From Streptomyces poonensis (GTDB taxonomy: Bacteria > Actinomycetota > Actinomycetes > Streptomycetales > Streptomycetaceae), in the NCBI RefSeq assembly GCF_014650915.1, contig NZ_BMVW01000002.1, positions 422,677 through 463,607 of the forward strand: a stretch of DNA of 40,931 nucleotides, in the 5' to 3' direction. A model generated the notes under the pieces. That model had not been told where the DNA came from and made no database searches. It saw nothing but the letters and a program-made list of their open reading frames with translations. A program made the position numbers and the translations under genes. This document shows, piece after piece, positions 13,350 through 22,199 of this stretch. The first letter of the stretch is position 1. Each line of letters opens with the position of its first letter.

Positions 13350-16061
13350 ATGGTCCGACTCCTGGGTCGATCTCGGACTCAGCCGCCCCGCCGGCCCACG
13401 GGGCAGCACGCGCAGTCCCCGAAGCGCCCCGCGGCGGGGCTGCGGGCGGCACTGGGCCGGCGCAGCGTGGCCGGGCAGGTGTTCCTGCTGCAACTGGCGA
13501 TCATGCTGGTGCTGGTCGCGTCGGCCGTCGTGGCGCTGGTCCTCCAGGTGCGCAACGACAGCGACCAGGAGGCCCGTAATCGTTCCCTCGCCGTGGCCGA
13601 GGCGTTCGCCAACGCCCCGGGCACCCTGGAGGCGCTGCGCGCCCCCGATCCCACGGCCGTGCTCCAGCCGCGCGCCGAAGCCGCCCGCGAGCGGTCCGGG
13701 GTCGACTTCGTCGTCGTGATGAACACCGACGCCGTCCGCTACACCCATCCCGAACGGGACCGCATCGGGAAGAAGTTCGTCGGCACGGTCGGACCGGCGC
13801 TGGCGGGCCGCCCTGTCGTCGAGGAGCTCACGGGGACGCTCGGGCCGATGGTGCAGGCGGTGGTGCCGGTGAAGGCGCCCGACGGCACCGTCGAGGGCCT
13901 GGTGTCGGCCGGTGTCACCACCGAGAACGCGGGCGGTGCCGCGGACCGCCAGCTGCCGCTGCTGCTGGCCGCCGCGGGGCTGGCGCTCGTCCTCGCCACG
14001 GCCGGGACGGCCCTCGTCAGCAAGCGGCTGCTGCGCCAGACCCATGGCCTGGGCCCGTCCGAGATGGCCCGCATGTACGAACACCACGACGCCGTCCTGC
14101 ACTCCGTCCGCGAAGGCGTGATCATCATCGACGGCGGGGGGCGGCTGCTCCTCGCCAACGACGAGGCGCACCGGCTGCTCGGCCTGCCCGCCGACGCCGA
14201 GGGACGGCACGTCCCGGCGCTCGGACTCGGCTCCGGCATGGCCGGACTGCTGACGTCGGGGCGGGTCGCCACGGACGAGGTGCACCGGGTCGGCGACCGT
14301 CTGCTGGCGGTCAACCAGCGGCCCACGGACCTGCGCGGCGGACCCTCCGGCAGTGTCGCCACCCTCCGCGACACGACCGAACTGCGGGCGCTGTCCGGCC
14401 GGGCCGAGGTGGCGCGCGAACGCCTCGCGCTGCTCTACGACGCCGGGGTCGGCATCGGTACGAGCCTGGACGTGACCCGTACCGCCGAGGAACTGACCGA
14501 GGTGACCGTCCCCCGGTTCGCGGACTTCGTGACCGTGGACCTGACCCCCTCCGCGCTCAGCGGTGAGGAGCCCGAGGCCGCCACCACACTGTGCCGTACG
14601 GCCTCCGGCGGGATCCGCAAGGACGCCCCGCTGTACCCGGTGGGCGAGGACATCACGTTCGTCGCCTCCTCACCGCAGGCCCGCAGCCTCGTCACCGGCC
14701 GGTCCCTGCTGGAACCCGACCTCGCCCGGGCGTCCGGCTGGCTGGCGCAGGACCCCGAACGCACCTCTCGGGTCGTGGAGTACGGCATCCACTCGCTGAT
14801 CACGGTGCCGCTGCGGGTGGGCCCCGTGAAGCTCGGCGTGGTCAACTTCTGGCGCTCCGACCAGCCCGAGCCGTTCGACCAGGAGGACCTCGCCCTCGCC
14901 GAGGAGCTGGTCACGCGGGCCGCGGTCTCCATCGACAACGCCCGCCGCTATGCGCGCGAGCACCTGATGGCGGAGACGCTGCAGCGCAGTCTGCTGCCGC
15001 GCAGCCTGCCCGAGCAGGACGCCCTGGACATCGCCTACCGGTATCTGCCCGCCCAGGCGGGCGTGGGCGGGGACTGGTTCGACGTCCTGCCGCTGTCCGG
15101 CGCCCGCGTCGCCGTCGTGGTCGGCGACGTGGTCGGCCACGGGCTGCACGCCGCGGCCACGATGGGCCGGCTGCGGACCGCGGTGCACAACTTCTCGGCG
15201 CTGGACCTACCGCCCGACGAGATCCTCGCGCTGCTCGACGAACTGGTCGGCCGGATCGACCAGGACGAGGCGGCCGCGGACAGCGGTGCCGCGATCACCG
15301 GCGCCACCTGCTTGTACGCGATCCACGACCCGGTCTCGCGGCGCTGCACCGTCGCGCGGGCCGGCCATCCGCCGCCGGCCGTGGTCCGTCCCGACGGCCG
15401 CGTCGAGTTCCCCGAGGTGCCGGCCGGCCCGCCGCTCGGACTGGGCGGACTCCCGTACGAGACGGCCGATCTCACGCTGGAGGAGGGCAGCCGGCTGGTG
15501 CTCTACACGGACGGGCTCGTCGAGGACCGGGAACGGGACATCGACGCCGGTCTCGAACTGCTGCGGGCCGCGCTCGCCGGGGCCGACCCCGCGCCGGAGG
15601 CGACCTGCCGGACCGTACTGGAGGCGCTGCTGCCCGCCCGGCCCGCCGACGACATCGCGCTGATCGTGGCCCGGGCCCGCGCGCTGCCCGCCGACCGGGT
15701 CGCCGAGTGGCCGGTGCCGTCCGATCCGGCGGCCGTCGGACAGGTCCGCGCCGCGGTCACCCGGCAGCTGGCCGCGTGGGGGCTCGAGGATCTGGAGTTC
15801 GCGACGGAGCTGATCCTCAGCGAGCTGGTCACCAACGCGGTCCGCTACGGCAGTGGCCCGATCGGGGTCCGGCTGCTGTACGACCGCAGCCTGATCTGCG
15901 AGGTCTCCGACACCAGCAGCACCTCGCCCCGGATGCGCCACGCCACCGCCACGGACGAGGGCGGACGGGGTCTCTTCCTCGTCGCGCAGCTCGCCGACCG
16001 CTGGGGCACCCGCTACACGCGCGGCGGCAAGGTCATCTGGGCGGAGCAGTCCCTGCCCTGA
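13350..16061 (+). CDS. Membrane sensor PP2C phosphatase with PAS, GAF, SpoIIE and RsbW-like ATPase domains
   Basis: A 903-residue signalling protein. In order it has a basic N-tail; TM1 (about 43-66); an extracellular CitA/Cache-like sensor (to about 199, with MNTDAVRYTHPERDRIGKKF); TM2 (about 200-224); PAS (about 245-345, VREGVIIIDGGGRLLLAND); GAF (about 357-535); a SpoIIE-type PP2C phosphatase (about 540-770, GVGGDWFDVLPL, VVGDVVGHG, LYTDGLVEDR); and a C-terminal histidine-kinase-like ATPase (about 785-900, ELVTNAVRYG, GRGLFLVAQLADRWG). Proteins of this layout both phosphorylate and dephosphorylate anti-anti-sigma factors, linking an outside signal to sigma-factor release. No cognate anti-anti-sigma gene is adjacent. 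The ATG at 13350 has no ribosome binding site and a TAGACA hexamer lies directly in front, so the mRNA may be leaderless. Confidence 0.92.
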   Translation: MVRLLGRSRTQPPRRPTGQHAQSPKRPAAGLRAALGRRSVAGQVFLLQLAIMLVLVASAVVALVLQVRNDSDQEARNRSLAVAEAFANAPGTLEALRAPDPTAVLQPRAEAARERSGVDFVVVMNTDAVRYTHPERDRIGKKFVGTVGPALAGRPVVEELTGTLGPMVQAVVPVKAPDGTVEGLVSAGVTTENAGGAADRQLPLLLAAAGLALVLATAGTALVSKRLLRQTHGLGPSEMARMYEHHDAVLHSVREGVIIIDGGGRLLLANDEAHRLLGLPADAEGRHVPALGLGSGMAGLLTSGRVATDEVHRVGDRLLAVNQRPTDLRGGPSGSVATLRDTTELRALSGRAEVARERLALLYDAGVGIGTSLDVTRTAEELTEVTVPRFADFVTVDLTPSALSGEEPEAATTLCRTASGGIRKDAPLYPVGEDITFVASSPQARSLVTGRSLLEPDLARASGWLAQDPERTSRVVEYGIHSLITVPLRVGPVKLGVVNFWRSDQPEPFDQEDLALAEELVTRAAVSIDNARRYAREHLMAETLQRSLLPRSLPEQDALDIAYRYLPAQAGVGGDWFDVLPLSGARVAVVVGDVVGHGLHAAATMGRLRTAVHNFSALDLPPDEILALLDELVGRIDQDEAAADSGAAITGATCLYAIHDPVSRRCTVARAGHPPPAVVRPDGRVEFPEVPAGPPLGLGGLPYETADLTLEEGSRLVLYTDGLVEDRERDIDAGLELLRAALAGADPAPEATCRTVLEALLPARPADDIALIVARARALPADRVAEWPVPSDPAAVGQVRAAVTRQLAAWGLEDLEFATELILSELVTNAVRYGSGPIGVRLLYDRSLICEVSDTSSTSPRMRHATATDEGGRGLFLVAQLADRWGTRYTRGGKVIWAEQSLP

Positions 16062-16146
16062 GGCGGCACGGGCCGGCGCGTGTCGGCGCGGGCCGGACGG
16101 GAACTCGACCGGCCCGTACACGTCGGCGGCGCACAAGGAGGCCGTG

Positions 16147-16548
16147 GTGTCCGAGTTCGAGATGGCGAAGGCGGTGGCGGCACCGGCGCAGACGGTGTTC
16201 GCGGAGGTCAGCGACCTGGGCGAGATCAGCCGGTGGATGTCGCCGTCGTTCCGCTTCCGGGTGGAGGAACCGCCGGCCGTCACGGTGGTCGAGCCGCCGG
16301 AGCACCGGGGTGAACCGGCCCTCGTCCGGGTCGCCCAGGACCAGATGCGTGTCGAGTGGGGGACCCGGGAGACCGGTGACTACGCCGGGTGGCTCCAGGT
16401 GGCGGGGACGGGGGAGGCGCCCAGCGAGGTGACCATCCACCTCTCGTTCTTCGGCGAGGAGCCGCCGCGGCAGCAGGTGGAGGACGCCCTGCGGCACAGC
16501 CTGGACCGGCTGGGCGAGCTCGTCGAACAGGGAGCACGCGAGGCCTGA
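16147..16548 (+). CDS. SRPBCC-family (START-like) protein
   Basis: A 133-residue helix-grip protein. The start is the second of two adjacent GTG codons, giving proper spacing from AAGGAGGCC. FEMAKAVAAPAQTVFAEVSD is the typical N-terminal strand-helix of the SRPBCC fold, and the C-terminal helix LRHSLDRLGELVEQGA closes the cavity. Such proteins bind hydrophobic ligands or act as small cyclases and hydrolases; the ligand here is unknown. It follows the PP2C phosphatase gene by 85 bases and is followed within 6 bases by the next gene, so it is probably in an operon with at least the latter. Confidence 0.8.
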   Translation: MSEFEMAKAVAAPAQTVFAEVSDLGEISRWMSPSFRFRVEEPPAVTVVEPPEHRGEPALVRVAQDQMRVEWGTRETGDYAGWLQVAGTGEAPSEVTIHLSFFGEEPPRQQVEDALRHSLDRLGELVEQGAREA

Positions 16549-16553
16549 GGCAC

Positions 16554-16868
16554 ATGAACGCACACGGCCGGCACCGTCGTCCCGACCCCCCGGCGGACCG
16601 CCGGGTCGTCGAACGTCTGGTCCCCTCCTGGCTGCGGGAGACCGAGCGGTACGACGCCGAGGCCGCGCGGGAGGCCCGCAGCGGGTGGGAACGCGGAGCG
16701 CTGCCGCCGGACGCGGCGCAGGACCTCGCGAACTGGGTCACCGCCCGGGTCACGGACACCGGCTTCAACGAGGACGAGGGACCCTTCGTAGACGGACCCG
16801 TCCGTATCACCCCGGCCGACAAGGAGTCCGTCCATCGCTGGCTCGCCGCGCAGGGGCATCCCGTGTGA
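16554..16868 (+). CDS. Hypothetical acidic/charged small protein
   Basis: A 104-residue soluble protein with no recognised domain. It is charged at the N-terminus (MNAHGRHRRPDPPADRRVVE), then helical (SWLRETERYDAEAAREARSG), with a VTDTGFNEDEGPFVDGPVRI segment and a closing helix ending AAQGHPV. It begins 5 bases after the SRPBCC gene stop, so they are likely cotranscribed. Coding use matches its neighbours (third-position GC very high), supporting a real gene. Confidence 0.7.
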   Translation: MNAHGRHRRPDPPADRRVVERLVPSWLRETERYDAEAAREARSGWERGALPPDAAQDLANWVTARVTDTGFNEDEGPFVDGPVRITPADKESVHRWLAAQGHPV

Positions 16869-16908
16869 CCGATGACCGTCCGCCCGCGGCGGCCGTCCGC
16901 GGCGGCCG

Positions 16909-17397
16909 TCAGCCGTCCGACGCGGCCTCGGGGTCCCGGTCGGAAGCGGGCCAGAAGTACGGCAGGTCGTCCGGTACGTCGGAGAATGCGGGCCGGTAGA
17001 AATCCGGATCCTTGCGCACGAGCGCCGACCGGTGGCTCACATGCAGCGCGGGGTCGCCCAGCCAGGGCGGCAGCTCGCCCGCGGCGGCCAGTTTCTCCTG
17101 TGTGCGCACCTGCTGCACTCCCGGCCGGTGCGTCGCGAGGTCGGCCACCAGTTTGGCCGCGCAGCTGTCCTGGTGCCCCTGGTCGCGCCAGACCCGGCAC
17201 ATCTCCAGGCCGTAGCGGACCAGGGCCTCCTCGTAGCCCTTCCACATCCGTACGGCCGGATGACGGCGCCAGCCGTAGCCCGGCACCGTCAGTCCGCGGA
17301 GCACCTGGAGGGTCTCCACCCGCTGTTTGCCCAGCCGGCGCCGGTCGAGAGCCCGGGCCGACTCCGTGAAGTCGGCATGGGTGAGGAATGTCTGCAT
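16909..17397 (-). CDS. MSMEG_6728-family protein (pyrimidine-dimer-glycosylase-like)
   Basis: A 162-residue protein starting at MQTFLTHADFTESARALDRR. The pattern LDRRRLGKQRVETLQVLRGL, PGYGWRRHPAVRMWKGYEEA, PPWLGDPALHVSHRSALVRK and DLPYFWP matches the actinobacterial MSMEG_6728 family. That family is annotated as related to pyrimidine dimer DNA glycosylases (T4 endonuclease V-like), with an N-terminal residue near the putative active site. A repair role is plausible but unproven for this branch. It begins 40 bases after the stop of the FAD-dependent oxidoreductase on the same strand and is probably the last gene of that operon. Confidence 0.85.
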   Translation of the reverse strand: MQTFLTHADFTESARALDRRRLGKQRVETLQVLRGLTVPGYGWRRHPAVRMWKGYEEALVRYGLEMCRVWRDQGHQDSCAAKLVADLATHRPGVQQVRTQEKLAAAGELPPWLGDPALHVSHRSALVRKDPDFYRPAFSDVPDDLPYFWPASDRDPEAASDG

Positions 17398-17437
17398 GGT
17401 GTTGTCCGTACCGCGCCGTCCGGATCGTGAAGCGTCA

Positions 17438-19081
17438 TCAGGGTGCCGTGTCGCCCTGGTCCGCGCCACGGTCCCCCTTGCGGTCGCGGTGGGTCAGCAG
17501 GGACTGCAGACCGGCCAGACGGGGCGCCGTGTGCCTGCGGAGCGCGGCCCGGGCGGCGTTGGCGCCGGGCGCCCCGTGCACACCGCCGCCGGGGTGGGCG
17601 CTCGCGGAGGCCAGGTAGAGGTTCTTCACGGGTGTCTCCGGTCGTCCCGTGCCCGGGAGGGGCCGGAAGAAGAGCTGCTGGTGCAGGGCGGTGGTGCCGC
17701 CGTTGATGGCGCCACCGTGCAGGTTGGCGTCCATGGCCTGGAGCGTCGGCGGGGCGAGGACGCGGCGGGCGCGGATCCGGGAGCGGAACCCCGGGGCGAA
17801 CCGCTCGACCTGCTGCTCGACCCGGTCGGCGAACACCTCCTGCTCCTTGTGGTCCCACACCCCCGTAAGCCCCTCCTCGCCGGCGTCGCCCACGACCTCG
17901 TGGGGCACATGGGTGTACGCCCACGCGGATTCGGTGCCCTCGGGCGAGCGGGTGGGGTCGGCGGTGGTCATCTGCCCGAACAGCGCGAAGGGCCGGTCCG
18001 GTACCTGGCGCATGGCGACCTGGGCGGCGAACCGGGTCAGCTCGTCGACCCCGTCCGCCAGGTGCACCGTGCCCGCCGCCGCGGCCCCGGCGGCCTGCCA
18101 GGGGACGGGGCCGTCGAGCGCCCAGTCGACCTTGAAGGTGGCGAAGTCCCACTGGAAGCGCCGCACATCGTCCAGGACCTGGGCGGGCAGCCGGTCGCGG
18201 TCCACCAGCCCGCCGTACAGGGCGGGGGCGGAGACGTCCGCGAGGACGGCGCGGCGGGCGGGCACCGGCTCACCGTCGGCGGTCCAGACCCCGAGGGCCC
18301 TGCCCTGCCGGACCTCGACGCGTACGACCCGCGTCCCGCACCGCAGGACGCCGCCGCGTTCCCGCAGCCGCCCGACCAGCGCGGCGGTGAGGGCGCCCGA
18401 GCCGCCCTCGGGCACCGGGAAGCCGTACGTCTGGCCCAGCATGGACATCAGCCAGCCGAACCCTCCGCTGCCCGCGGCCTCGGGCGCGAGGTCGGCGTGC
18501 AGGGCGTTGCCCGCCAGCAGCAGCCGGCCGCCCTCGCCGCGGAACTCCTCCTCGCCCAGCCGGCGCACCGGCAGCACCAGCGACCGGGCCAGCCGCAGGC
18601 CACCGGCGGCGCGGAGCCGGGCGGCGAGTCTCGCCGTCGCCCTGACCGGCGGGAACGGCGTGAACAGCGCGTTCAGCAGGTCGGGGCGCAGCCGCTCCCA
18701 GATGTCGTGCAGATCGCGCCATGCGGCGCCGTCACCGGCGGCGAAGGCGTCGAGTGAGGCGGCCGTGTCGTCGACGTCGCGCCCGAGCACGGCGCAGCGG
18801 CCGTCGGACAGGGGGTGGGCGAGGACGCGCGGCGCATGGCTCCAGCGCAGGCCGTGGCGGTCCAGGCGGAGCCGGGAGAGCACCGGGGACGCGGCGGCCA
18901 GCGGGTAGAAGGCGCTGAAGAGGTCGCTGGTGAAGCCGGGGTGCACGCCGTCGTCGTGGCGGACGGCACCTCCGGGTTCGTCCTGTTCTTCCAGTACCTC
19001 GACGCTCCAGCCCTCGTCGGCCAGGAGATTGGCCGCGACGAGACCGTTCGGGCCGGCCCCGATCACCACGGCATCCGGCAT
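17438..19081 (-). CDS. FAD-dependent oxidoreductase, phytoene-dehydrogenase/RetSat-like
   Basis: A 547-residue flavoprotein. The ATG is preceded by a perfect AGGAGG. The N-terminal dinucleotide-binding motif is VIGAGPNGLVAANLLADEGW with an acidic residue ending strand 2 (VEVLEEQDEPGGAV). The body shares the layout of bacterial phytoene-dehydrogenase-like proteins, and the C-terminal FAD-contact region reads LASASAHPGGGVHGAPGANA. These enzymes desaturate, saturate or isomerise carotenoids, retinoids and other long-chain lipids. No carotenoid synthesis genes are present in the window, so the substrate is unknown. It sits 55 bases after an SRPBCC gene and probably shares its promoter. Confidence 0.9.
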   Translation of the reverse strand: MPDAVVIGAGPNGLVAANLLADEGWSVEVLEEQDEPGGAVRHDDGVHPGFTSDLFSAFYPLAAASPVLSRLRLDRHGLRWSHAPRVLAHPLSDGRCAVLGRDVDDTAASLDAFAAGDGAAWRDLHDIWERLRPDLLNALFTPFPPVRATARLAARLRAAGGLRLARSLVLPVRRLGEEEFRGEGGRLLLAGNALHADLAPEAAGSGGFGWLMSMLGQTYGFPVPEGGSGALTAALVGRLRERGGVLRCGTRVVRVEVRQGRALGVWTADGEPVPARRAVLADVSAPALYGGLVDRDRLPAQVLDDVRRFQWDFATFKVDWALDGPVPWQAAGAAAAGTVHLADGVDELTRFAAQVAMRQVPDRPFALFGQMTTADPTRSPEGTESAWAYTHVPHEVVGDAGEEGLTGVWDHKEQEVFADRVEQQVERFAPGFRSRIRARRVLAPPTLQAMDANLHGGAINGGTTALHQQLFFRPLPGTGRPETPVKNLYLASASAHPGGGVHGAPGANAARAALRRHTAPRLAGLQSLLTHRDRKGDRGADQGDTAP

Positions 19082-19136
19082 GGTCGCCTCCTGTTCAGCT
19101 GTCCGGACGGCAGATGCACGGGGGTCATGGGGCCGG

Positions 19137-19622
19137 TCACGAGGTCCGTTCCCGTTCCGGTGCGGCCGCCGCCGCACCGCCGGTCGTGCGGGGCGCGCTC
19201 TCGCAGACGTCGGCCAGGCGCTTCAGCATGGCGCGGTGCCGGATCTGGATGACCGCCTCCATCGCGACGTTGTGCAGCATCCCGCCGACGCCGCTCAGCG
19301 GGTGCTCGTCGATGAGGACGAGGGTGTCCTCGCCCCACGGGCGCACCTCGATGACGATCCGCGCCGTGCCGAGGGGCCCCGCATGGGCCTCCAGCCCCAG
19401 CTCCCGCCCCTCCTCGCAGTACCGCACGACCGTCCGGTTCTCCAGGGTGAGGGGACCGATCCGGATCTCGTAGTGGATCGCGGAGCCCACCTCGGGCCAC
19501 TGTCCGTGCTCCGGACGGGAGACGGAGGTTCCCACGACCCATTCCGCGTAGCGGGTGCCATCGGCCAGCACGGACCAGACGTGGTGCGGACTGCACTTGA
19601 TCAGTCGGTGGCGAACTGCCAC
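19137..19622 (-). CDS. SRPBCC-family (polyketide-cyclase-like) protein
   Basis: A 161-residue helix-grip protein from a GTG start with GAGGAGGCACC upstream. The opening VAVRHRLIKCSPHHVWSVLA, the strand SRPEHGQWPEVGSAIHYEIR and the long closing helix EAVIQIRHRAMLKRLADVCE are typical. The tail is Ala/Arg-rich and disordered. It lies between the SDR and the FAD oxidoreductase on the same strand, so it probably binds the hydrophobic intermediate these redox enzymes share; that is inference. The 113-base gap before it may hold a minor internal promoter, though I see no clear one. Confidence 0.85.
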   Translation of the reverse strand: MAVRHRLIKCSPHHVWSVLADGTRYAEWVVGTSVSRPEHGQWPEVGSAIHYEIRIGPLTLENRTVVRYCEEGRELGLEAHAGPLGTARIVIEVRPWGEDTLVLIDEHPLSGVGGMLHNVAMEAVIQIRHRAMLKRLADVCESAPRTTGGAAAAAPERERTS

Positions 19623-19735
19623 GGTGCCTCCTCGGGCGCGCCCTGCGGGTAAGGGAATCGGCGGGCCGGGTTCCCCGCGGTCCGGGTTCTCAACCGGCCG
19701 GCCGCCCGGCTGCCGTCCGTCCGGCGTCCGTCCGG

Positions 19736-20620
19736 CTACCGTCCGTCAGCGGTGCCCGCCCCGTGGTCCGCGTCGCCGCCGGGGCCGAGCAGGCCGGTGG
19801 GCCGGAGCGGATCCCGGGCGGCCAGCCGGGGCAGTTCCCGGCGGGCCACGCGCAGGACGAGGGGCGGCACCGCGGCGCGCAACGCCTGTACGGCGACGAG
19901 CCACCCCGGCACGTACACCGAGGTGCGCCGCCGCTCCACGGCGCGCACCAGCCGGGCGGCGACCGTCCCCACCGGGAGCACGCGGTCGGCGGGCGGCGGC
20001 ATGAGCCCGCGCAGCGTGCGCATGACCGGGTAGCGGTCGGCGTCGCGGATCATGTCGGTGTCGGTCCAGCCGGGGTAGGCGATGCCCACGGCGACCCCCT
20101 CGTGGGCCAGTTCGGCCCGCAGCGCGTGGGCGAAGGCCTCCACGCCCGCCTTGGCCGCGCAGTAGGCGCTCATCATCGGCGCCGCGCCCAGGGACGCCAG
20201 GGAGGCGACCTGGAGGAAGTAGCCCGCCGTGGCCCGCAGATCGGGCAGGAACGTGCGGGCGGTGACCGCGCTGCCCACCAGATCGACCTCGACCGCCCGG
20301 CGCCAGGACGCCATGTCCACGTCCGCGAAGAGACCGCCCTCGGCGACCCCGGCGTTGGCGACGACGACCGACGGCGCGCCCAGGCGTGCGCGCACCTGCC
20401 GGCCGACGTGCTCCATGGCCGTCCCGTCGGTGACGTCGACCTCGAAGGCGGCCGCCCGGGTCGGCAGGACGGCCGCCAGGCTCTCCAGCCGGTCCTTCTC
20501 GTGTCCCAGGAGGGCGACCTTGACGCCACGGCGGGCCAGCTCGCCCGCCAGTGCGGCGCCCAGTCCCCGTGCGGCGCCGGTCACCACCGCGGTGCGGTCC
20601 GGCAGCGGGCCGTACTTCAT
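19736..20620 (-). CDS. SDR-family oxidoreductase with C-terminal membrane-associated extension
   Basis: A 294-residue short-chain dehydrogenase. It has TGAARGLG near the N-terminus, VANAGVAEGG, the catalytic S...Y-x-x-x-K (ASLASLGAAPMMSAYCAAK) and the AYPGWTDTDM loop. The segment YVPGWLVAVQALRAAVPPLV after the core is typical of SDRs acting on lipids or sterols at a membrane surface. It is the first gene of a run with the SRPBCC and FAD-oxidoreductase genes, so it probably performs one redox step of the same lipid-like conversion. The C-terminus is Gly/Asp-rich and probably disordered. Confidence 0.88.
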   Translation of the reverse strand: MKYGPLPDRTAVVTGAARGLGAALAGELARRGVKVALLGHEKDRLESLAAVLPTRAAAFEVDVTDGTAMEHVGRQVRARLGAPSVVVANAGVAEGGLFADVDMASWRRAVEVDLVGSAVTARTFLPDLRATAGYFLQVASLASLGAAPMMSAYCAAKAGVEAFAHALRAELAHEGVAVGIAYPGWTDTDMIRDADRYPVMRTLRGLMPPPADRVLPVGTVAARLVRAVERRRTSVYVPGWLVAVQALRAAVPPLVLRVARRELPRLAARDPLRPTGLLGPGGDADHGAGTADGR

Positions 20621-20670
20621 GGGCGCTCCCTTCCGGTCCGGTCACCTCCATGGGTTCCGCGTCCGGCCCT

Positions 20671-20700
20671 GTCCGAACACGCCCCGTCCGAACACGCCCC
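20671..20700. repeat. Perfect tandem duplication of a 15-bp unit
   Basis: GTCCGAACACGCCCC occurs twice in direct succession (20671-20685 and 20686-20700), about 50 bases upstream of the SDR start in the divergent gap with the DUF1360 gene. It could be a duplicated regulator site or a simple slippage product. Confidence 0.6.
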
Positions 20701-20817
20701 GTCGGCCCGCGCGCGTGTGGCGGCGGCCCGGCCCGGGCACTCGGGCCGCACCGGGCCACGGCCCGTGAGCCCGTACTGCCGCGAACGACGCGTTCCGACC
20801 CCCGACGGAGGTTCTCC

Positions 20818-21321
20818 ATGACGGCCAGCGACCGGCCCTACGACGACCAGGACGAGGTGCCCCTCAAGGGGTACGCCGTGCTCGCGGCGACCTTCGCGAC
20901 GGGTGTCACCCTGTTCGCCGTGACCGCGCGCCGCCGTGGCGTAAGGCTGCCCGAACGCGTTCCGCCGTGGGACCTGGCGCTGCTGGGCACCGCGACCTTC
21001 AAGGCGTCGCGGCTGCTCACCAAGGACAAGATCACCAGCTTTCTGCGGGCGCCCTTCACCCGCCGGGAGACCGACGGCACGGCGGGCGAGGTGCAGGACC
21101 AGCCGCGCGGCGTCGGTCTGCGGCGGGCCGTCGGCGACCTGGTCGCCTGCCCGTTCTGCACCTCCGCGTGGGTGGCCGGCACGCTGGTCGGCGGGTACGC
21201 CGTCGCGCCGAGGGCGGCCCGGCTGGTCTGCGCGGGTCTCAGTGCGGTGACGATGGCCGACTTCCTCCAGTACGCGTGGACCTGGACGGAGCAGACGGAG
21301 AACCACGAGGACGAGGAGTGA
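20818..21321 (+). CDS. DUF1360-family membrane protein
   Basis: A 167-residue protein; the start ATG has GGAGG 6 bases upstream. Residues 17-40 (GYAVLAATFATGVTLFAVTA) form a membrane helix and WDLALLGTATFKASRLLTKD starts the DUF1360 domain. The family hallmark LVACPFCTSAWVAGTLVGGY is present with both Cys, and a further hydrophobic segment VCAGLSAVTMADFLQYAW follows. Relatives in spore-forming Bacillus (YjcA group) are sporulation-associated, but the molecular role is unknown. Monocistronic, divergent from the SDR operon. Confidence 0.88.
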   Translation: MTASDRPYDDQDEVPLKGYAVLAATFATGVTLFAVTARRRGVRLPERVPPWDLALLGTATFKASRLLTKDKITSFLRAPFTRRETDGTAGEVQDQPRGVGLRRAVGDLVACPFCTSAWVAGTLVGGYAVAPRAARLVCAGLSAVTMADFLQYAWTWTEQTENHEDEE

Positions 21322-21373
21322 GGGAGCCGTCCGCCACTCAGCCCTTCGCCCTCACGCCCCCGCGGCCGGTCCT

Positions 21374-21398
21374 GTCTCGACAGGAGCGTTGTGGGTAC
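21374..21398 (+). promoter_or_regulatory. Candidate SigB-type promoter of the nucleotidyltransferase operon
   Basis: GTCT at 21374-21377, 15 bases, then GGGTAC at 21393-21398 fits the GNNT-N14-16-GGGTAC/T pattern of Streptomyces SigB-class promoters. It would give a leader of about 100 bases before the nucleotidyltransferase start. The first element carries little information, so chance is possible. Confidence 0.35.
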
Positions 21399-21509
21399 CC
21401 GGCGCCGTACGGGGCTGTGGTCGCTCCCCGCAATCCGTCACCCGCCCCGTCAGACCTGTCAGCCCCATCAGCATCCACCACCATCCGTCTCGGCGATCGG
21501 AGTCTCGTC

Positions 21510-22199
21510 ATGACGCAGAACGCGGATGATGCAGCTCTGAACACGGGGGCCGGTCCGCGTGATCGTGATCTGCCTCCGCTCGGTCTGCACACCGCCCCCA
21601 TGAACGGACGCGGCCTGCACGAGCAGGAGCTGCCCCGCGACCGTAACCAGGCGATCCTCGAAGCGGCCAAACAGGTCGGATCGCTGCTGAAACGCAGGGA
21701 GCACCCGTTCGCGCTGGCGGGCAGCGTCGCCGTGTACGCGCACGGCGGCAGCGGGAACCTCCAGCACGACGTGGACTTCTGCGTCCTGCCCGAGGACGCG
21801 GAAGCGGTGGCCGCCACCCTGCACGAGGCCGGCCTGCTGGTCTACACACCGCCCGAGGACTGGCTGCTGAAGGCCAAGTGCCTCGGCCAGGACGTGGACG
21901 TCATCTTCGAACTGGCGCACCAGCCGGTCACCACGGAGATGCTCGACCGGGCCCATGAACTGCCCGTCGACTCGGTCCGTATGCCGGTCCTGGCGCCCAC
22001 CGATCTGATGAAGAGCCTGCTCGGCGCATTCTCCGAGCACTACTGCGACTTCGGCGCGGTCCTGCCGATCGCGCGGGCCCTGCGCGAGAAGATCGACTGG
22101 TCGGAGGTCCGGCGCGACTGCGGCGCGGCGCCCATGCCCGCCGCCTTCCTGTTCCTCCTGGAGCGTCTGGACGTCATCGCCCCGCACGAGGAGCACTGA
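21510..22199 (+). CDS. Nucleotidyltransferase-fold protein
   Basis: A 229-residue protein with a pol-beta-type nucleotidyltransferase signature: a Gly-Ser (LAGSVAVYAHGG) followed by D-x-D (NLQHDVDFCVLP) and a later acidic strand (GQDVDVIFEL). The C-terminal helical part ALREKIDWSEVRRDCGA recalls the kanamycin-nucleotidyltransferase/MNT-like clan. The target is unknown and no antitoxin-like HEPN partner is adjacent. The ATG at 21510 lacks a strong ribosome binding site; ATG 21600 (MNGRGLHEQELPRDRNQ) is an alternative that removes a disordered N-terminus. Its stop overlaps the start of the BON-like gene (TGATG), so the three genes form an operon. Confidence 0.8.
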   Translation: MTQNADDAALNTGAGPRDRDLPPLGLHTAPMNGRGLHEQELPRDRNQAILEAAKQVGSLLKRREHPFALAGSVAVYAHGGSGNLQHDVDFCVLPEDAEAVAATLHEAGLLVYTPPEDWLLKAKCLGQDVDVIFELAHQPVTTEMLDRAHELPVDSVRMPVLAPTDLMKSLLGAFSEHYCDFGAVLPIARALREKIDWSEVRRDCGAAPMPAAFLFLLERLDVIAPHEEH

